A stretch of DNA of 64,000 nt, from the NCBI RefSeq assembly GCF_002157835.1, contig NZ_CP020813.1:5876-69875 (forward strand), given 5' to 3'. Under the pieces are notes generated by a model, which was not told where the DNA came from, searched no databases, and saw only the letters and a list, made by a program, of their open reading frames with translations. The position numbers and the translations under genes are program-made. This DNA is from Mycobacterium dioxanotrophicus. GTDB lineage: Bacteria; Actinomycetota; Actinomycetes; Mycobacteriales; Mycobacteriaceae. Numbering within the stretch: position 1 is the stretch's first letter; every line of letters starts with the position of its first letter. Of the stretch, positions 62,318 through 64,000 are shown piece by piece.

Positions 62318-62916
62318 GTTCACCGCCGCGGCGGGCCGAGCCGGCTCTCGACAGATCACCCGAGCGGTCCGCGAGCACGCCGCGGCGCCATTCCTGACGG
62401 TCGGGAGACAGCTGCACGCTAATCGAGCCGTGCGCAGCAACCTCCGTGAAGTCCCGCGCTGCAGCCGGTGATCTCGATGATCGTTCGCCTACACCCGCAG
62501 AACCGCTACCAGGCTCCGTTCTAGTGATGCCCCGAGAGACTGCTACCAACCCGATACCAACCTGGGGGTGCGACGGTGCCCATGGGCACAGCGGTGCTGG
62601 CGCCCACGGTGGTGTGACGACTGGATACCAGGACAAGGGAAGCTCTCAGGTGTTTGCGCGGCCGGGTTGTGATCGCGGTGTGGTGGATTTGCTGACCGGT
62701 ATGACAATTTCATCGGCGCTGAGTCCGTGCCGCCGACGTGATGCTGGGCGGTGTTACGGCCGTGTTTTTGCTGACGCGCCGTTGTGGACAGCGTCAACCC
62801 GTTATCATTCGCCGCACGACACGATGGTCATCACGCACCGAAGCGGCGGGAGGACTGGTGCAACATGAGGCGGCGTCGCATAGCGTGCGGGTCGGCATCG
62901 TCGTGAGGAGGCGGCG
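62318..62916. other. 599-bp region with no recognised gene
   Basis: Short frames on both strands have unnatural composition. In an intact context the promoter of the yrbE gene would lie at its right end. Confidence 0.3.
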
Positions 62917-63706
62917 ATGACGGTGTCCACAGGCCTCGGCGGTTATGTCGGTGACCGGCTGAAAGGGCCGCTAGCGCATGTCGGCGGTTTCGCTCGCATG
63001 TGTTCTTTGAGCGGTACAGCGCTATTCCGTAGCCCTTCGAATGGCGTGAGCTGATCCTGCAGTGCTGGTTTCTCTTGCGCGTCACCATCTTGCCCACCGT
63101 CATGGCGGCGATACCGCTGACTGTGCTGCTGACCTTCACCTTGAACGTGCTGCTGGCCGAGTTCGGGCGGCAGACATCTCGGGAGCGGGCGCGGCGCTGG
63201 GCGCTGTCACCCAACTTGGTCCGCTGACTACGGTGCTGGTGGTCGCCGGCGCGGGTTCGACCGCCATTTGCGCCGATTTGGGTGCCCGCACGATCCGCGA
63301 GGAATTGATGCCATGGAGTGATGGCATCGACCCATCAGCCGGCTGGTGGTTCCGCGGGTGCTCGCCGCGACGGTCGTGGCCACGCTGCTCAACAGCCTGG
63401 TGATCACCGTGGCCTGGTCGGCGGGTTCTTCTTCAGCGTGTATCTGCAAGACGTGTCCGCCGGCGCGTACCTGTCCACTCTCACCCTTGTCACCGGCCTC
63501 CCCGAAGTGCTGGTCGCGACGACCAAAGCACTCACCTTCGGACTGATCGCCGGCCTTGTCGGCTGCTACCGGGGTTTGACCGTGTCGGGCGGCGCCAAGG
63601 TGTCGGCACCGCGGTCAACGAAACCGTCGTGCTGTGCGTGATCGCCCTGTACGCGGTGAACGTGATCCTCACCACCATCGGCGTGCGTTTCGGAACCGGG
63701 TACTGA
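62917..63706 (+). pseudogene. YrbE/MlaE-type permease of an mce locus, frameshifted
   Basis: ATG 62917 with GAGGAGG upstream. Pieces in order: MTVSTGLGGYVGDRLKGPLA, then PFEWRELILQCWFLLRVTIL, TVLLTFTLNVLLAEF, a GAALGAVTQLGPLTTVLVVA block, GAGSTAICADLGARTIREEL, VPRVLAATVVATLLNSLVIT, FFFSVYLQDVSAGAYLSTLT, and ALYAVNVILTTIGVRFGTGY ending in TGA at 63704-63706. This is the YrbEA-type inner-membrane subunit of Mce lipid importers. At least four frame changes interrupt it. Confidence 0.75.
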
Positions 63707-63707
63707 C

Positions 63708-64000
63708 ATGTCGAATACCGCAGTTCTAAGTGCTCGCTACCCGCGCGGTGTCCCGATTCGACCGCTACGCCGGTGCCCCGCCCGGGCGCTGGACGCTTTC
63801 GGGCAGATGGTGTGGTTCACCGTGGTCAGCGTCGGCCAGATCGGATCCGCGGTGCGCCGCTACCGCGCGGAGACGGTACGACTCATTGCCCAGATCGGTA
63901 TGGGTACCGGAGCGTTAGCAGTCGTCGGCGCACCATCGCGATCGTCGTTTTGTGACCTTGTCGGGCAGTTCCTAGTGGCCATCCAAGGGTTCTCGTCGCT
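63708..64000 (+). pseudogene. second YrbE-type permease, frameshifted and cut by the window end
   Basis: ATG 63708, one base after the previous stop, the usual yrbEA-yrbEB spacing. MSNTAVLSARYPR is followed, after frame changes, by ALDAFGQMVWFTVVSVGQIG, then RRYRAETVRLIAQIGMGTGA and, near the edge, VAIQGFSSL. The order matches the N-terminal half of YrbEB. At least two frame changes precede the window end. mce genes would be expected to follow. Confidence 0.65.

Noticed and set aside
1..64000. CRISPR array, tRNA or rRNA genes
   Set aside because: No regularly spaced repeats or recognisable RNA gene structures were found on reading the window.

Overview
The window is high-GC actinobacterial DNA and looks like part of a large plasmid, most likely from Mycobacterium or a close relative. 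The evidence for that host is ESX (type VII) accessory proteins (EspC-like, EspG-like, DUF4226-like), WhiB proteins, a mycobacterial-type DnaB, and yrbE (mce-type permease) and adk remnants. A Tap-like/Tpg-like gene pair beside the replication genes suggests that the replicon is, or descends from, a LINEAR plasmid with protein-capped ends. Neither telomere lies in the window.

Layout. 1-2.25 kb: truncated, frameshifted IS21-family element. 2.3-8.5 kb: plasmid genes of unknown function, a lipoprotein and an EspC-like secretion substrate. 8.5-12.1 kb: an sce7726-family gene split by an IS21-family element, with matching inverted ends and a 4-bp CAGC target duplication. 12.05-18.55 kb, minus strand: replication and end-maintenance operon (rep-like, dnaB, HNH nuclease, small HTH protein, tap-like, tpg-like), with a lone parS-like palindrome between dnaB and the nuclease gene. 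19.0-24.5 kb, minus strand: tightly overlapping regulatory operon (DNA adenine methylase, WhiA-like, WhiB, MazG-like, zinc ribbon, winged-helix, second WhiB, XRE). 24.6-26.9 kb: second EspC-like protein and two membrane-anchored proteins. 27.3-43.4 kb, plus strand: conjugation operon of the Gram-positive Tcp type (TcpC/VirB8, TcpD- and TcpE-like, VirB4 ATPase, VirB6-like, three cell-wall hydrolases or their inactive relatives, FtsK-type coupling ATPase). An EspG-like protein and DUF4226-like proteins lie inside this operon. 43.5-46.3 kb: second Rep-like protein, strong hairpins and a MerR-like coiled-coil protein. 46.8-51.5 kb: two partition loci facing each other, with four parS-like palindromes. 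51.7-59.2 kb: nested mobile elements (IS1380, IS3, IS21, and a two-recombinase transposon inside the IS21 istB gene). 59.6-64 kb: one intact monooxygenase gene followed by frameshifted chromosomal-type genes (glxA-type regulator, adk, yrbE pair).

How the parts fit. Rep, DnaB and the Tap/Tpg-like pair would replicate the replicon and patch its ends. ParA/ParB and the dispersed parS-like sites would segregate it. The Tcp-type type IV secretion system with its FtsK-type ATPase would transfer it, with dedicated peptidoglycan hydrolases and ESX-type helper proteins adapting it to a mycobacterial envelope. No relaxase, CRISPR array, tRNA or rRNA gene was recognised. The core (12-51 kb) is almost free of frameshifts. 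The mobile elements and the last 4 kb carry many, so those regions are either decayed or poorly base-called.
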